Of a stretch of DNA of 64,000 bases, positions 35,610 through 43,131 are shown piece after piece. The translations under genes and the position numbers were made by a program. Under the pieces are notes generated by a model. That model had not been told where the DNA came from. It did not search any database and was given only the letters and a program-made list of their open reading frames with translations. How positions within the stretch are numbered: the first letter of the stretch is position 1; every line of letters begins with the position of its first letter. Origin of the DNA: Sphaerothrix gracilis (GTDB lineage Bacteria > Cyanobacteriota > Cyanobacteriia > Phormidesmidales > Phormidesmidaceae); the NCBI RefSeq assembly GCF_030405905.1, contig NZ_JASATW010000002.1, positions 1 through 64,000 of the forward strand, in the 5' to 3' direction.

Positions 35610-36593
35610 TCAAGGTCTCTCAAAAACAATCCAGTCAGCCTCTACCCGCCCATGAAATCCGCCTGGCAGGGAATCGCTTTGACTGCGGTTGGGGGCATCT
35701 ATCAGCTTCACTAGCTTCTCAACGTGCCAAAAATTTGGCTGACTGGGCATGACCTGTTGCAGTAGTTTGCGAATGGCTCGCCGCTGCAGAGCCAGATGAC
35801 TCTGCTGCAGCGTCGGCCGATGAATCCGCCAGCTGGGCGGCTGGGAAACTGCCGCGATCGCTTTTTGATAGATTTCCTGCGTCATCGCATCTAGGTAATC
35901 TGTTTCCGCCGCTAAGATTTCTGCCGTCTGAGCCAGCGTCTGCTCGACGCGAGGATTAAAGTGCCGTTGTAGGTAAGGCAGCACTTCTAGCCGCATCCGG
36001 CTGCGGGCGTAGGCCAAATCTATATTGCTAGCGTCAGCCCAAACGGCAATCTGCTGCCGCTGGCAAAACTGCCCCGTCTCTGAGCGTGTCATGCCTAGCA
36101 GCGGTCGCACCAGGTCAATCTCAGGCGCTAGTGATCGCTGCCAGGTTAGACTCTGCAGCCCGTCTAGGCCGCTGCCGCGCACCAGATTGTACAACACTGT
36201 TTCGGCCCGATCGCTAGCCGTATGCCCGGTGACGACGGAGGCGCACTGCCGGGCCTGGGCGATCGCAGTGAGGCTCTGGTAGCGCCACTGCCGCGCTCCG
36301 TTTTCTCCTTGAGGTACCGTTGTCGCCCGTTCTACCACCAGTGGCACCTGCCAGCGCTCGGCCACCGCCGCGACAAATTCAGCATTGCCCACATCTACCT
36401 CCCAGCGGTGGTCACAGTGAGCCGCCGTGAGCCGCCAGCCCCACTTGGGCTGTAAATCTAGCAGCAACCGCAGCAGGCAAAGGGAGTCTTGCCCGCCTGA
36501 AACTGCAATCAGCAGTGGACGCCGGGCCGGGAGCAGCCGCCGCGATCGCAGGATTTGATGTAGACGAGCATGAAGCGGAGTCCAGTCAGCCAT
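35610..36593 (-). CDS. tilS: tRNA(Ile)-lysidine synthase
   Basis: About 327 residues with the N-type ATP-pyrophosphatase loop SGGQDS in LLIAVSGGQDSLCLLRLLLD, TAAHCDHRW, ARQWRYQSL, VTGHTASDRAETVLYNLVRG and RPLLGMTRSE, the standard TilS set. It converts C34 of tRNA-Ile(CAU) to lysidine, so that it reads AUA. It lacks a long C-terminal domain, as in many cyanobacteria. The ATG at 36593 is chosen over a TTG three codons upstream. Confidence 0.95.
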   Translation of the reverse strand: MADWTPLHARLHQILRSRRLLPARRPLLIAVSGGQDSLCLLRLLLDLQPKWGWRLTAAHCDHRWEVDVGNAEFVAAVAERWQVPLVVERATTVPQGENGARQWRYQSLTAIAQARQCASVVTGHTASDRAETVLYNLVRGSGLDGLQSLTWQRSLAPEIDLVRPLLGMTRSETGQFCQRQQIAVWADASNIDLAYARSRMRLEVLPYLQRHFNPRVEQTLAQTAEILAAETDYLDAMTQEIYQKAIAAVSQPPSWRIHRPTLQQSHLALQRRAIRKLLQQVMPSQPNFWHVEKLVKLIDAPNRSQSDSLPGGFHGRVEADWIVFERP

Positions 36594-36688
36594 AACTGCC
36601 AAAACAGTTAAAGATCTAGCGGTGGTCGGAACGATCTGGTCTAATATGTGTGTTCTGTAGGGGATGACTTTTTGCTAACTGCGATCGC

Positions 36689-37480
36689 ATGACTTCAGAC
36701 GTTTCACCCACGCCGATTACCCAACTGGCTCCAGAGTGCGAGGAGGCGGGTGCCCTGCCTCAAGTTCGCTTCAAAAGCGAAGGGGGACGCCTATTGCTGC
36801 TGTTGCCACCGGAGACAGATGCCTCTCAGCCTGCTGACTGGGAGGAACTCTGGCTGCAAATCAAGCAGCGGCTCAACGGCGGCGATCGCTTTTGGCAGCC
36901 CCAGACAGCGGTACATCTCGTCGCCCGCGATCGGCTGCTTGATGCTCGCCAGCTCCAAGCGATCGCTGAAGCTTTGGCTGAGCAGCAGCTTTCCCTGAGG
37001 CGAGTTTACACCAGTCGGCGGCAAACAGCGGTGGCTACGGCCACTGCAGGCTACTCGGTAGAGCAGCAGGCTGGCTTAGCTCACCTATCGCAGACGGCTG
37101 CCGATACAGGGCAGGCTCTAGATGAGCCGCTCTACCTCCAGAATACGGTGCGCTCTGGCATGGAGGTGCGGCACCGAGGCACGATTGTAGTGCTGGGGGA
37201 CACCAACCCCGGCAGTATTCTGGTCGCAGACGGGGACATTTTTGTGTGGGGACGGCTGCGGGGCGTCGCCCATGCGGGAGCAGGGGGGAATTCTCAGTGC
37301 CGGATTATGGCGCTGCACCTAGAACCCACTCAGCTCCGCATTGCCGATAAGGTGGCGCTGCCGCCCTCAAAAACCCCTATTCGCTATCAGCCGGAAGTAG
37401 CCTATATTGGAGCGAGCGGGATTCATATCGCGATCGCGGCTGACTTTGCTCGGAACTACCTGGGCGACTTATCCCGTTAA
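36689..37480 (+). CDS. minC: Septum site-determining protein MinC
   Basis: A 263-residue protein. The C-terminal half is the MinC beta-helix: RSGMEVRHRGTIVVLGDTNP, GSILVADGDIFVWGRLRGVA, HAGAGGNSQCRIMALHLEPTQ. The N-terminal half is the weakly conserved FtsZ-inhibiting domain. MinC blocks FtsZ rings away from midcell and is recruited by MinD. It is the first gene of minC-minD-minE; minD begins 46 bases later. Confidence 0.96.
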   Translation: MTSDVSPTPITQLAPECEEAGALPQVRFKSEGGRLLLLLPPETDASQPADWEELWLQIKQRLNGGDRFWQPQTAVHLVARDRLLDARQLQAIAEALAEQQLSLRRVYTSRRQTAVATATAGYSVEQQAGLAHLSQTAADTGQALDEPLYLQNTVRSGMEVRHRGTIVVLGDTNPGSILVADGDIFVWGRLRGVAHAGAGGNSQCRIMALHLEPTQLRIADKVALPPSKTPIRYQPEVAYIGASGIHIAIAADFARNYLGDLSR

Positions 37481-37526
37481 TGGGAGTCTACTTGGAAACT
37501 GTTGAATTCTCATCGCGATAGTTTAT

Positions 37527-38324
37527 ATGACGCGCATTATCGTTGTAACCTCTGGCAAAGGCGGCGTAGGCAAAACCACCTGTACGGCTAACCTGGGCAT
37601 GGCGCTGGCTAAGTGCGATCGCCGGGTAGTGGTGATTGACGCCGATTTTGGCCTGCGTAATTTAGATTTGCTTTTGGGCTTAGAAAATCGGATTGTCTAC
37701 ACGGCGATCGATGTTTTAGGCAAGCAGTGCCGCCTTGATCAGGCTTTAGTCAAAGACAAGCGTCAGCCCAAGCTCGCGCTGCTGCCAGCGGCTCAGAATC
37801 GTTCCAAAGAGGCGATTACTCCAGAGCAAATGAAGATTTTGGTGGATGCGCTCAAGCCCCACTATGACTACATTTTGATTGACAGTCCCGCTGGGATTGA
37901 AATGGGTTTTAGAAACGCGATCGCCTCGGCTGAAGAAGCCATTATTGTCACCACGCCGGAGATCTCAGCGGTTCGCGATGCTGACCGGGTCATTGGTCTG
38001 CTAGAAGCCAACGACATTAAGCGACTGCATTTAATTGTCAACCGCCTCAAGCCAGCGATGGTGCAGGCCGATATGATGATGTCAGTCCAGGACGTGCAGG
38101 ACATCTTGGCAATTCCGCTGTTGGGGGTCATTCCTGACGATGAGCGCGTGATTGTCTCAACTAACCGGGGAGAACCGCTGGTTTTAGAGGAAAAGCTGTC
38201 CCTAGCTGGTCTGGCATTTGCTAACATTGCTCAGCGGTTACGGGGAGACAAGGTACCTTTCCTCGACCTCAGCGCTCCCCACGACGACCTGTTTTCTCGG
38301 CTTCGCCGTTTATTTCGCGGCTAG
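37527..38324 (+). CDS. minD: Septum site-determining ATPase MinD
   Basis: A 265-residue ParA/MinD ATPase. The deviant Walker A is VTSGKGGVGKTTCTANLG, with VVVIDADFGLRNLDLLLGLE and YILIDSPAGIE following. The C-terminus ends in an amphipathic segment (DLFSRLRRLFRG) that serves as the membrane-targeting sequence. It binds MinC and is released by MinE. It is the middle gene of the min operon. Confidence 0.98.
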   Translation: MTRIIVVTSGKGGVGKTTCTANLGMALAKCDRRVVVIDADFGLRNLDLLLGLENRIVYTAIDVLGKQCRLDQALVKDKRQPKLALLPAAQNRSKEAITPEQMKILVDALKPHYDYILIDSPAGIEMGFRNAIASAEEAIIVTTPEISAVRDADRVIGLLEANDIKRLHLIVNRLKPAMVQADMMMSVQDVQDILAIPLLGVIPDDERVIVSTNRGEPLVLEEKLSLAGLAFANIAQRLRGDKVPFLDLSAPHDDLFSRLRRLFRG

Positions 38325-38379
38325 TGCCTGCGATCGCCTTTGATATCTGTGTCCCTTAACTAGATTTCTGTAGTCGGCA

Positions 38380-38715
38380 ATGTCCATCCTCAGCGAACTT
38401 CTAGAACGTCTGTTTCCCAAGACTTACTCCGAAAGTAGCCGCTCTGAGGTGAAACGCCGCCTACAGTTTGTTTTGGCCCATGACCGGGCCGATCTCAGTC
38501 CTGAAATGGTTGAGAAAATGCGGCAGGAAATCATCGAAGTGGTGTCTCGCTATGTCGAAATTGATGCGGATGGCTTAGAGTTTTCTTTAGAAAATGATCA
38601 GCGAGTCACAGCCTTAATTGCAAGTCTGCCAATTCGCCGGGTCAAGTCTGAACCAGAGGCCGCGCAGACAGGCTCAAGTCCCGGTGTCACGGGTGATGCG
38701 CCTAGTGCCTCTTAG
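38380..38715 (+). CDS. minE: Cell division topological specificity factor MinE
   Basis: A 111-residue protein with the MinD-interacting N-terminal part (SEVKRRLQFVLAHDRADLS) and the dimerising topological-specificity domain (MRQEIIEVVSRYVEIDADGLEF). The Ser/Gly/Ala-rich end beyond residue 90 is an extension. MinE stimulates the MinD ATPase and drives pole-to-pole oscillation. It follows minD by 55 bases. Confidence 0.96.
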   Translation: MSILSELLERLFPKTYSESSRSEVKRRLQFVLAHDRADLSPEMVEKMRQEIIEVVSRYVEIDADGLEFSLENDQRVTALIASLPIRRVKSEPEAAQTGSSPGVTGDAPSAS

Positions 38716-38766
38716 CAAGGACTTACAGGATAGACAAAGCCTGCCCATCTGAAGTTAATCTTCCTG

Positions 38767-39324
38767 ATGGATACAGACCGTCGCTTTTGGCCTAGCCTGG
38801 GATCTGCTAGAACTGCCAACTCAGTACCGTCGAGCTTTATTGTGAGTGACAGCCCTACGATTGATACCTCTCTAGCCGCTACCGCTCAGTCCCTGGGGCT
38901 TGAGCAGATTCAGCGGCACCTTTTTCTCTGCGCCGATCAGACCGTTCCTAAATGCTGTGACAAGGCCGCTAGCTTGGAATCCTGGAACTATCTCAAGCAG
39001 CGACTCAAAGCCCTCAAGCTTGACGTTCCGCTAAAGGAACGTCCTGCCTGCATCTTTCGCACTAAGGCCAACTGTTTGCGCGTTTGCCAGCAGGGTCCGA
39101 TTATGGTGGTTTATCCCGATGGCGTCTGGTACCACAGCGTCACCCCAGAAGTGATAGAGCGGATTATTCAAGAGCACCTTTTGCGCAATCAGGTGGTGCA
39201 GGACTATGCCTTTGTCGCGCAGCCGTTGGGTGGCGATCGCCTTTCTCTGTCTCTTTCAACGCCTGCCCCGACCCAAACTGATGGTGAAGAAATCCCTGCT
39301 CAAAAGGAAGCGGAAACTACTTAA
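38767..39324 (+). CDS. Thioredoxin-like 2Fe-2S ferredoxin
   Basis: A 185-residue protein. The central domain (about 48-150) matches thioredoxin-fold 2Fe-2S ferredoxins: HLFLCADQTVPKCCDK, then FRTKANCLRVCQQGPIMVVY and YPDGVWYHSVTPEVIERII. Cluster ligands are likely C55, C63 or C64, C103 and C107. The N-terminal 45 and C-terminal 30 residues are low-complexity extensions. Such proteins resemble the NuoE domain and are common in cyanobacteria; the electron partner is unknown. It lies 51 bases behind minE and may be read with it. Confidence 0.88.
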   Translation: MDTDRRFWPSLGSARTANSVPSSFIVSDSPTIDTSLAATAQSLGLEQIQRHLFLCADQTVPKCCDKAASLESWNYLKQRLKALKLDVPLKERPACIFRTKANCLRVCQQGPIMVVYPDGVWYHSVTPEVIERIIQEHLLRNQVVQDYAFVAQPLGGDRLSLSLSTPAPTQTDGEEIPAQKEAETT

Positions 39325-39567
39325 ATCGCCTGCTACATAAAGCATTGACTAACATGCCGTAGCTGCTTCAGCAGTTGTACTTAGCCAGAATTGCTGACTT
39401 GAATGTTTTTTAAATGATCAGAATGTCTAAAATCTAGGTAATTCTGGGAATAACTAGTCCATAGCAACTAATTTGAATTCAGGCAACCGTGTATCTCGAT
39501 TTGGAAACAAGACGCACATTGACCCGGTCAAATAGCGCTTCGACTCCCTAAACATTCACCTTGAAAG

Positions 39568-40248
39568 ATGTCAGTCAACCTCATCAACACCGTAAATCGC
39601 ATGAAGGACGCTAGCTCTGGAGACCAAAAGCAGTTATTGCTCATTGACGATGACCCTAACTTGATCTTGCTGGTCAAAGACTACCTGGAGTTTCGAGGCT
39701 TTCAGGTCGTGACTGCCGATAATGGCCGGGAAGCCTTAGACCTGCTGGAAGATCAGACGCCTGACATGATTATCTGCGATGTCATGATGCCGGAGATGGA
39801 TGGTTATGCCTTTGTGCAGCACGTGCGCGAAAATCAGCAGACCAGCTGGATTCCCATTCTTTTCCTTTCTGCCAAGGGGCAGAGCCAAGATCGGGTCAAG
39901 GGGCTAAATACGGGCGCAGATGTTTACATGGTGAAACCTTTTGAGCCAGAAGAACTGGTGGCTCAGGTAGAGTCTTCCCTCAAACAGGCAGCTCGCCTAG
40001 CTCAGCGGCAAGGCCCCGGCGGGGACAGTGCACCCACCATGCAGGTACCTTTCGATGTTGAGCTGACCCCAACCGAGCTGAAGGTGGTGCAGTTTGTCTC
40101 GCGCGGTATGGCGAATCGCCAAATTGCTGATGAGCTGAAGGTGAGTCAGCGCACGATTGAAAGCCACGTCAGCAACATGCTGGGTAAAACCGGCCTCCAC
40201 AACCGCACCGAACTGGCGCGTTGGGCGATGGAAAATCGCAAAGTTTAG
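39568..40248 (+). CDS. NarL-type response regulator, Ycf29/Rre1-like
   Basis: A 226-residue regulator. The receiver domain has LLLIDDDPNLILLVKDYLE, the acceptor D71 in MIICDVMMPEMDGY and the conserved Lys in YMVKPFEPEEL. A LuxR-type HTH follows: LTPTELKVVQFVSRGMANRQ, SQRTIESHVSNMLGKTGLHN. It resembles the cyanobacterial/plastid Ycf29 group (Rre1), linked to stress responses, though I assign this only by recall. It is a single gene before tRNA-Thr. Confidence 0.9.
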   Translation: MSVNLINTVNRMKDASSGDQKQLLLIDDDPNLILLVKDYLEFRGFQVVTADNGREALDLLEDQTPDMIICDVMMPEMDGYAFVQHVRENQQTSWIPILFLSAKGQSQDRVKGLNTGADVYMVKPFEPEELVAQVESSLKQAARLAQRQGPGGDSAPTMQVPFDVELTPTELKVVQFVSRGMANRQIADELKVSQRTIESHVSNMLGKTGLHNRTELARWAMENRKV

Positions 40249-40281
40249 GCCCCAAGTTTGCTAAACTGGGTAACTGGACAA

Positions 40282-40354
40282 GCTGGTGTAGCTCAGTTGG
40301 TAGAGCAGCTGATTTGTAATCAGCCGGTCGCAAGTTCGAGTCTTGTCACCAGCT
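40282..40354 (+). tRNA. trnT: tRNA-Thr (anticodon TGT)
   Basis: A full cloverleaf of 73 bases. The acceptor stem GCTGGTG pairs with CACCAGC. The D arm is GCTC...GAGC. The anticodon stem GCTGA/TCAGC encloses TTTGTAA with anticodon TGT. The T arm contains TTCGAGT. CCA is not encoded. An accessory region begins right behind it, so it may be an integration site. Confidence 0.97.
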
Positions 40355-40363
40355 TCAACTCTT

Positions 40364-40399
40364 AAAAACCCTTGAGGCCAAAAGGTTTCAGGGGTTTTT
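40364..40399 (+). terminator. Intrinsic terminator after tRNA-Thr
   Basis: A hairpin AAAAACCCTTGAGGCC, a short A loop, and GGTTTCAGGGGTTTTT, with wobble pairs in the middle and a T run at the end, nine bases after the tRNA. It ends the tRNA transcript. Confidence 0.88.
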
Positions 40400-40418
40400 A
40401 ATTAGATCTACTGACGAA

Positions 40419-40514
40419 TTAACGTCCACAGTCTCGGCACTTGTAGTTTTGCTTACCCCTTAGTGTCGTATCGTTCTTGGAGATGTCGTGGAAGCCGCAG
40501 GTGGGACAGGTCAT
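40419..40514 (-). pseudogene. IS1-type transposase N-terminal zinc-ribbon fragment
   Basis: On the minus strand, ATG at 40514 reads MTCPTCGFHDISKNDTTLRG and then KQNYKCRDCGR before a TAA at 40419. CPxC...CRDCGR is the zinc ribbon at the start of IS1-family InsA-type transposases, where CGRQF usually follows; here the Gln codon is a stop (CAA to TAA). The rest of the transposase is gone. It marks past IS activity at the junction between tRNA-Thr and the accessory region. Confidence 0.65.
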
Positions 40515-40546
40515 TTCTATTGCTATTGCTGCTATGCCTCTGCAAG

Positions 40547-41040
40547 ATGACCCATGTGTTGTTTATCCCGGTGAAGGATGCGTTGCCCCCGGTGCTGACG
40601 GTGTATGGCGGGGCTTGTGGGTCAGGGGGAATGCTTACGGAGTCTCAGGATTTCATTGCCGATGAGGATGGCCCAATCGCGGCAAAGTCGGCAGTGTATC
40701 TGTACGGCAAAGAGGTGAACAGGGAAACCTACGCCATCTGTAAGTCGGACATGATGATTAAGGGCAACAACCCGGAGAACATCAAGTTTGGCTCTACGCT
40801 GTCGATGGATGAATTTGCCGGGATGAAGTTTGACTTCATGCTCTCCAATCCGCCCTATGGCAAGTCTTACAAGTCTGAGCAGAAGTTCATCCTGGATGGA
40901 AAGGACATTCTCGATCCGCGGTTTCAGGTAGAACTGACGGATTTTAAGGGCAATATCGAGACGGTTGGGGCAACGCTGCAATCGTCCGATGGGCAACTGC
41001 TGTTCTTGATGGATATGGTCAGTAAGATGAAGCCGTTGAC
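40547..41040 (+). pseudogene. hsdM fragment (type I DNA methyltransferase)
   Basis: Within an open frame, residues from MTHVLFIPVKD onward read as the core of a type I N6-adenine methylase: GGACGSGGMLTESQDFI (SAM-binding motif I), GKEVNRETYAICKSDMMIKG, FDFMLSNPPYGKSYKSEQKF (catalytic NPPY motif) and SDGQLLFLMDMVSKMKPL. The N-terminal domain and everything after MKPL are missing, so a protein of over 450 residues is reduced to about 165. Upstream codons are unrelated junk. The fragment cannot methylate DNA on its own. Confidence 0.88.
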
Positions 41041-41077
41041 CGAATACTGCGAGAAGTCTATCGGAAGGAACGGTGAT

Positions 41078-41311
41078 ATGGACAAAAACTTGACGTTTTG
41101 CTATGACCGCACTGGGGACATTCTGTATATCGACCTCTGCCCTCCCTATGCGGAGCAGGAGTCAGAGGAAATTGGAGATGAGATTATTGCCCGGTTTAAT
41201 CCAGAGTCGAATGCGATGGAGAATCTAGAGATTTTATTTTTCTCAAAGCGCTTTGCCGATAAGCCGTTGTGTGAGTTGCCGATTTTGGCTGATTTTAAGT
41301 TGGCGAGCTGA
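41078..41311 (+). CDS. DUF2283-type small protein
   Basis: A 77-residue protein, MDKNLTFCYDRTGDILYIDL, then EEIGDEIIARFNPESNAMEN, matching the short beta-rich DUF2283 pattern. Its ATG has GGAAGGAA about nine bases before it, although the frame stays open upstream into the hsdM fragment. Members are often paired with toxin-like DUF4258 or YgiT-type genes in bacteria; here a YgiT-like gene follows after 20 bases. A toxin-antitoxin role is only inferred. Confidence 0.75.
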   Translation: MDKNLTFCYDRTGDILYIDLCPPYAEQESEEIGDEIIARFNPESNAMENLEILFFSKRFADKPLCELPILADFKLAS

Positions 41312-41331
41312 GTTCCAACAGAGATAACGCA

Positions 41332-41562
41332 ATGACAAATTCCGACTGGCCGGAAAACTTAGTGAAACAACGGGTTACTTACACCTTGGAGCTAGAGGGC
41401 TCGTTGGTGCTGGTAGAGAATGTGCCTGCCCGCGTGAACCTAGAGACGGGAAAACAGTTGTTTATGCCCGAAACGGTGGAACAGCTACATGCCTTGATCT
41501 TAGATTCGCAGCAGTCTCCTGATCATTTCATCCAGGTACCTGTTTATGAGTTTGCCTCGTGA
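41332..41562 (+). CDS. YgiT-like antitoxin-type small protein
   Basis: A 76-residue protein with RVTYTLELEGSLVLVENVPA followed by ARVNLETGKQLFMPETVEQL. The 'rvtyt...le...vENVPArV...tGe....peTve.l' pattern resembles the part of YgiT/MqsA-type proteins after the zinc finger, but the cysteines are absent. It follows the DUF2283 gene closely and is probably cotranscribed. No toxin gene of the MqsR or DUF4258 type is next to it, so it may be an orphan. Confidence 0.55.
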   Translation: MTNSDWPENLVKQRVTYTLELEGSLVLVENVPARVNLETGKQLFMPETVEQLHALILDSQQSPDHFIQVPVYEFAS

Positions 41563-41689
41563 GGGCCACTGTATTAACGAATAGCGGGGAGTTTCAACAA
41601 TATACAGCGAAATTTTATTCACTATTAACGGTAGCGATAATAATGGCGAAAGAGATGACAGCTCTGAACTATTGGGGAAAAGTTGAGTA

Positions 41690-42218
41690 ATGCTGACTTT
41701 TCCAAAGCATCATGAGTTTTATACAGATAGTGTTATTCCAGATCTAGGCGAGGTTCCTGCTCATTGGAAAGTAGCACGAAACCGCTTTCTATTCCGAGAG
41801 CAGAACGATCGCTCTTTGGATGGCAAGGAAACTCATTTGTGCATGAGCCAAAAGCGGGGTCTTGTTCCAAGTAATGATTTTGAGGATAAAACACTCCAAT
41901 CAGAATCATATGAAGGTGCGAGACCTTGCAAGCAGGGCAATCCTTTTCTTAATAGGCTAAAAGCATATTTAAGCGTTTTTGCTACTGCACCGTGCGATGG
42001 TTTAGTCAGTCCTGATTATTCAGTTTTTAGGCTTCAGGATTCGGAGATGGTGCCGAAATATTTTGAGCATCTCTTCAAAACACCTGTTTATCTCTCAGAG
42101 TTCAATAGGCGAGTTAGAGGAATCGTTAATATCAGCAACTCAAAGAGAAATAGATTCTCTCATGGAGTTCAAGCAAGTAACTATCGCTAATACTGTAACC
42201 GGAAAAATAAAAGTCTGA
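41690..42218 (+). pseudogene. hsdS fragment (type I specificity subunit)
   Basis: The first part reads as an HsdS target-recognition domain: DLGEVPAHWKVARNRFLFRE, LVSPDYSVFRL, FEHLFKTPVYLSEFNRRVRG. Then the usual continuation is lost. In another frame the end reads REIDSLMEFKQVTIANTVTG and KIKV before TGA at 42216-42218, like the C-terminal segment of HsdS (EYRTRLIADVVTGK type). So both ends of a gene survive with an internal deletion and a frameshift near 42125. With the hsdM fragment 650 bases upstream, it shows a decayed type I restriction locus. No hsdR is visible. Confidence 0.8.
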
Positions 42219-42228
42219 GGTTAATGTC

Positions 42229-42546
42229 ATGGTCAGCAAAACTCACGACACCCCTCTCACCGCCGCCACCGTCCTCCAGACCTTGCGGGCACAGCCTGAC
42301 CTGTTCGCTCAGTTCAAAATCAAAACCCTCGCCCTCTTTGGCTCCACCGCCCGCAACGAAGCCACCCCCCAGAGCGATTTAGATTTTCTAGTGGAGTTCG
42401 ACGCCGACCCTACTCTGAGCCTTTACATGGATCTGAAATTTTTTCTCGAAGAGCTGTTTGGGAAAAACGTCGATTTAGTCATCAAAACCGACATCAAACC
42501 ACAGATCCGGGACACGGTTATCCAGGAGGCGGTTCATGTCGCGTAA
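42229..42546 (+). CDS. mntA: MNT nucleotidyltransferase antitoxin (MntA type)
   Basis: A 105-residue minimal nucleotidyltransferase with the motif GSTARNEATPQSDLDF, which is GS-x10-DxD, and VDLVIKTDIKPQIRDTVIQE. In HepT/MntA systems the MNT protein adds AMP groups to the HEPN toxin and silences it. The stop overlaps the hepT start by 11 bases, as expected for the pair. The ATG at 42229 lies 11 bases behind the hsdS remnant. Confidence 0.88.
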   Translation: MVSKTHDTPLTAATVLQTLRAQPDLFAQFKIKTLALFGSTARNEATPQSDLDFLVEFDADPTLSLYMDLKFFLEELFGKNVDLVIKTDIKPQIRDTVIQEAVHVA

Positions 42547-42886
42547 CCTCAGCCTCTATCTCACCGATATTTTGACCAGTATCGGCAAGATTCAACGCTA
42601 CACTGCTGGACTCAGCTACGAAGATTTAATACAAGACGAACGCACCCTGGATGCGATCGTCCATAACCTGCAAATCATCGGAGAAGCCACCAAACAAGTT
42701 CCTGACTCACTTCGTAGCCAGCATCCGCAAATTGACTGGAAGGCGATCGCTGGCATGAGAGACATCATTGCCCATGCCTATTTCAGCATCAATACCCGCA
42801 TCGTGTGGAATGTCATTCAGCAGGATCTGAAACCCTTCAAAGATTGCATCGAACAACTTCAGCAAACCGAAAATCTCGACTCATGA
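42536..42886 (+). CDS. hepT: HEPN ribonuclease toxin (HepT type)
   Basis: A 116-residue HEPN-domain protein with the catalytic RX4HXY motif in MRDIIAHAYFSI, preceded by IVHNLQIIGEATKQVPDSLR and followed by IVWNVIQQDLKPFK. HepT proteins are RNases, and the Tyr is the AMPylation target. It overlaps mntA upstream, and its stop overlaps a second MNT gene (ATGA). The pair looks intact and functional. Confidence 0.9.
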   Translation: MSRNLSLYLTDILTSIGKIQRYTAGLSYEDLIQDERTLDAIVHNLQIIGEATKQVPDSLRSQHPQIDWKAIAGMRDIIAHAYFSINTRIVWNVIQQDLKPFKDCIEQLQQTENLDS

Positions 42887-43104
42887 AAACCTTAGCTGAT
42901 GTCCAATCCATCCTACGGCAGCACCTTCCTGAAGTGCAGCAAAAATACCAGGTGCGGGAACTCGGTATTTTTGGCTCCTTCGTATGGGGTGAGCAAACCG
43001 ACACCAGCGATGTCGATGTTTTGGTCGAGTTTGACTCTGATGCCCGCTTTGGCCTAGCGGTTGGGAAAGCAGTCGCAAGTGCCGCAGTAAAGTTGTTATG
43101 GTGA
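42883..43104 (+). pseudogene. Truncated second MNT nucleotidyltransferase
   Basis: A 73-residue frame starting MKTLADVQSILRQHLPEVQQ. It has the complete GS-x10-DxD motif (GSFVWGEQTDTSDVDV) and LVEFDSDARFGLA. Then the family sequence ends abruptly and is replaced by an unrelated tail (VGKAVASAAVKLLW). The lost part includes the third acidic residue and the C-terminal helix. It begins within the hepT stop (ATGA), and no second HEPN gene follows. It is the remains of a second MNT/HEPN unit. Confidence 0.75.
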
Positions 43105-43131
43105 TAAACGTGCTATCCAAGAGAAATTTCA

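Noticed and set aside
39495..39510. GGAAACA word resembling the loop of Yfr2-type small RNAs upstream of the NarL-type gene
   Set aside because: No supporting hairpins or terminator around it; the word alone is not evidence.
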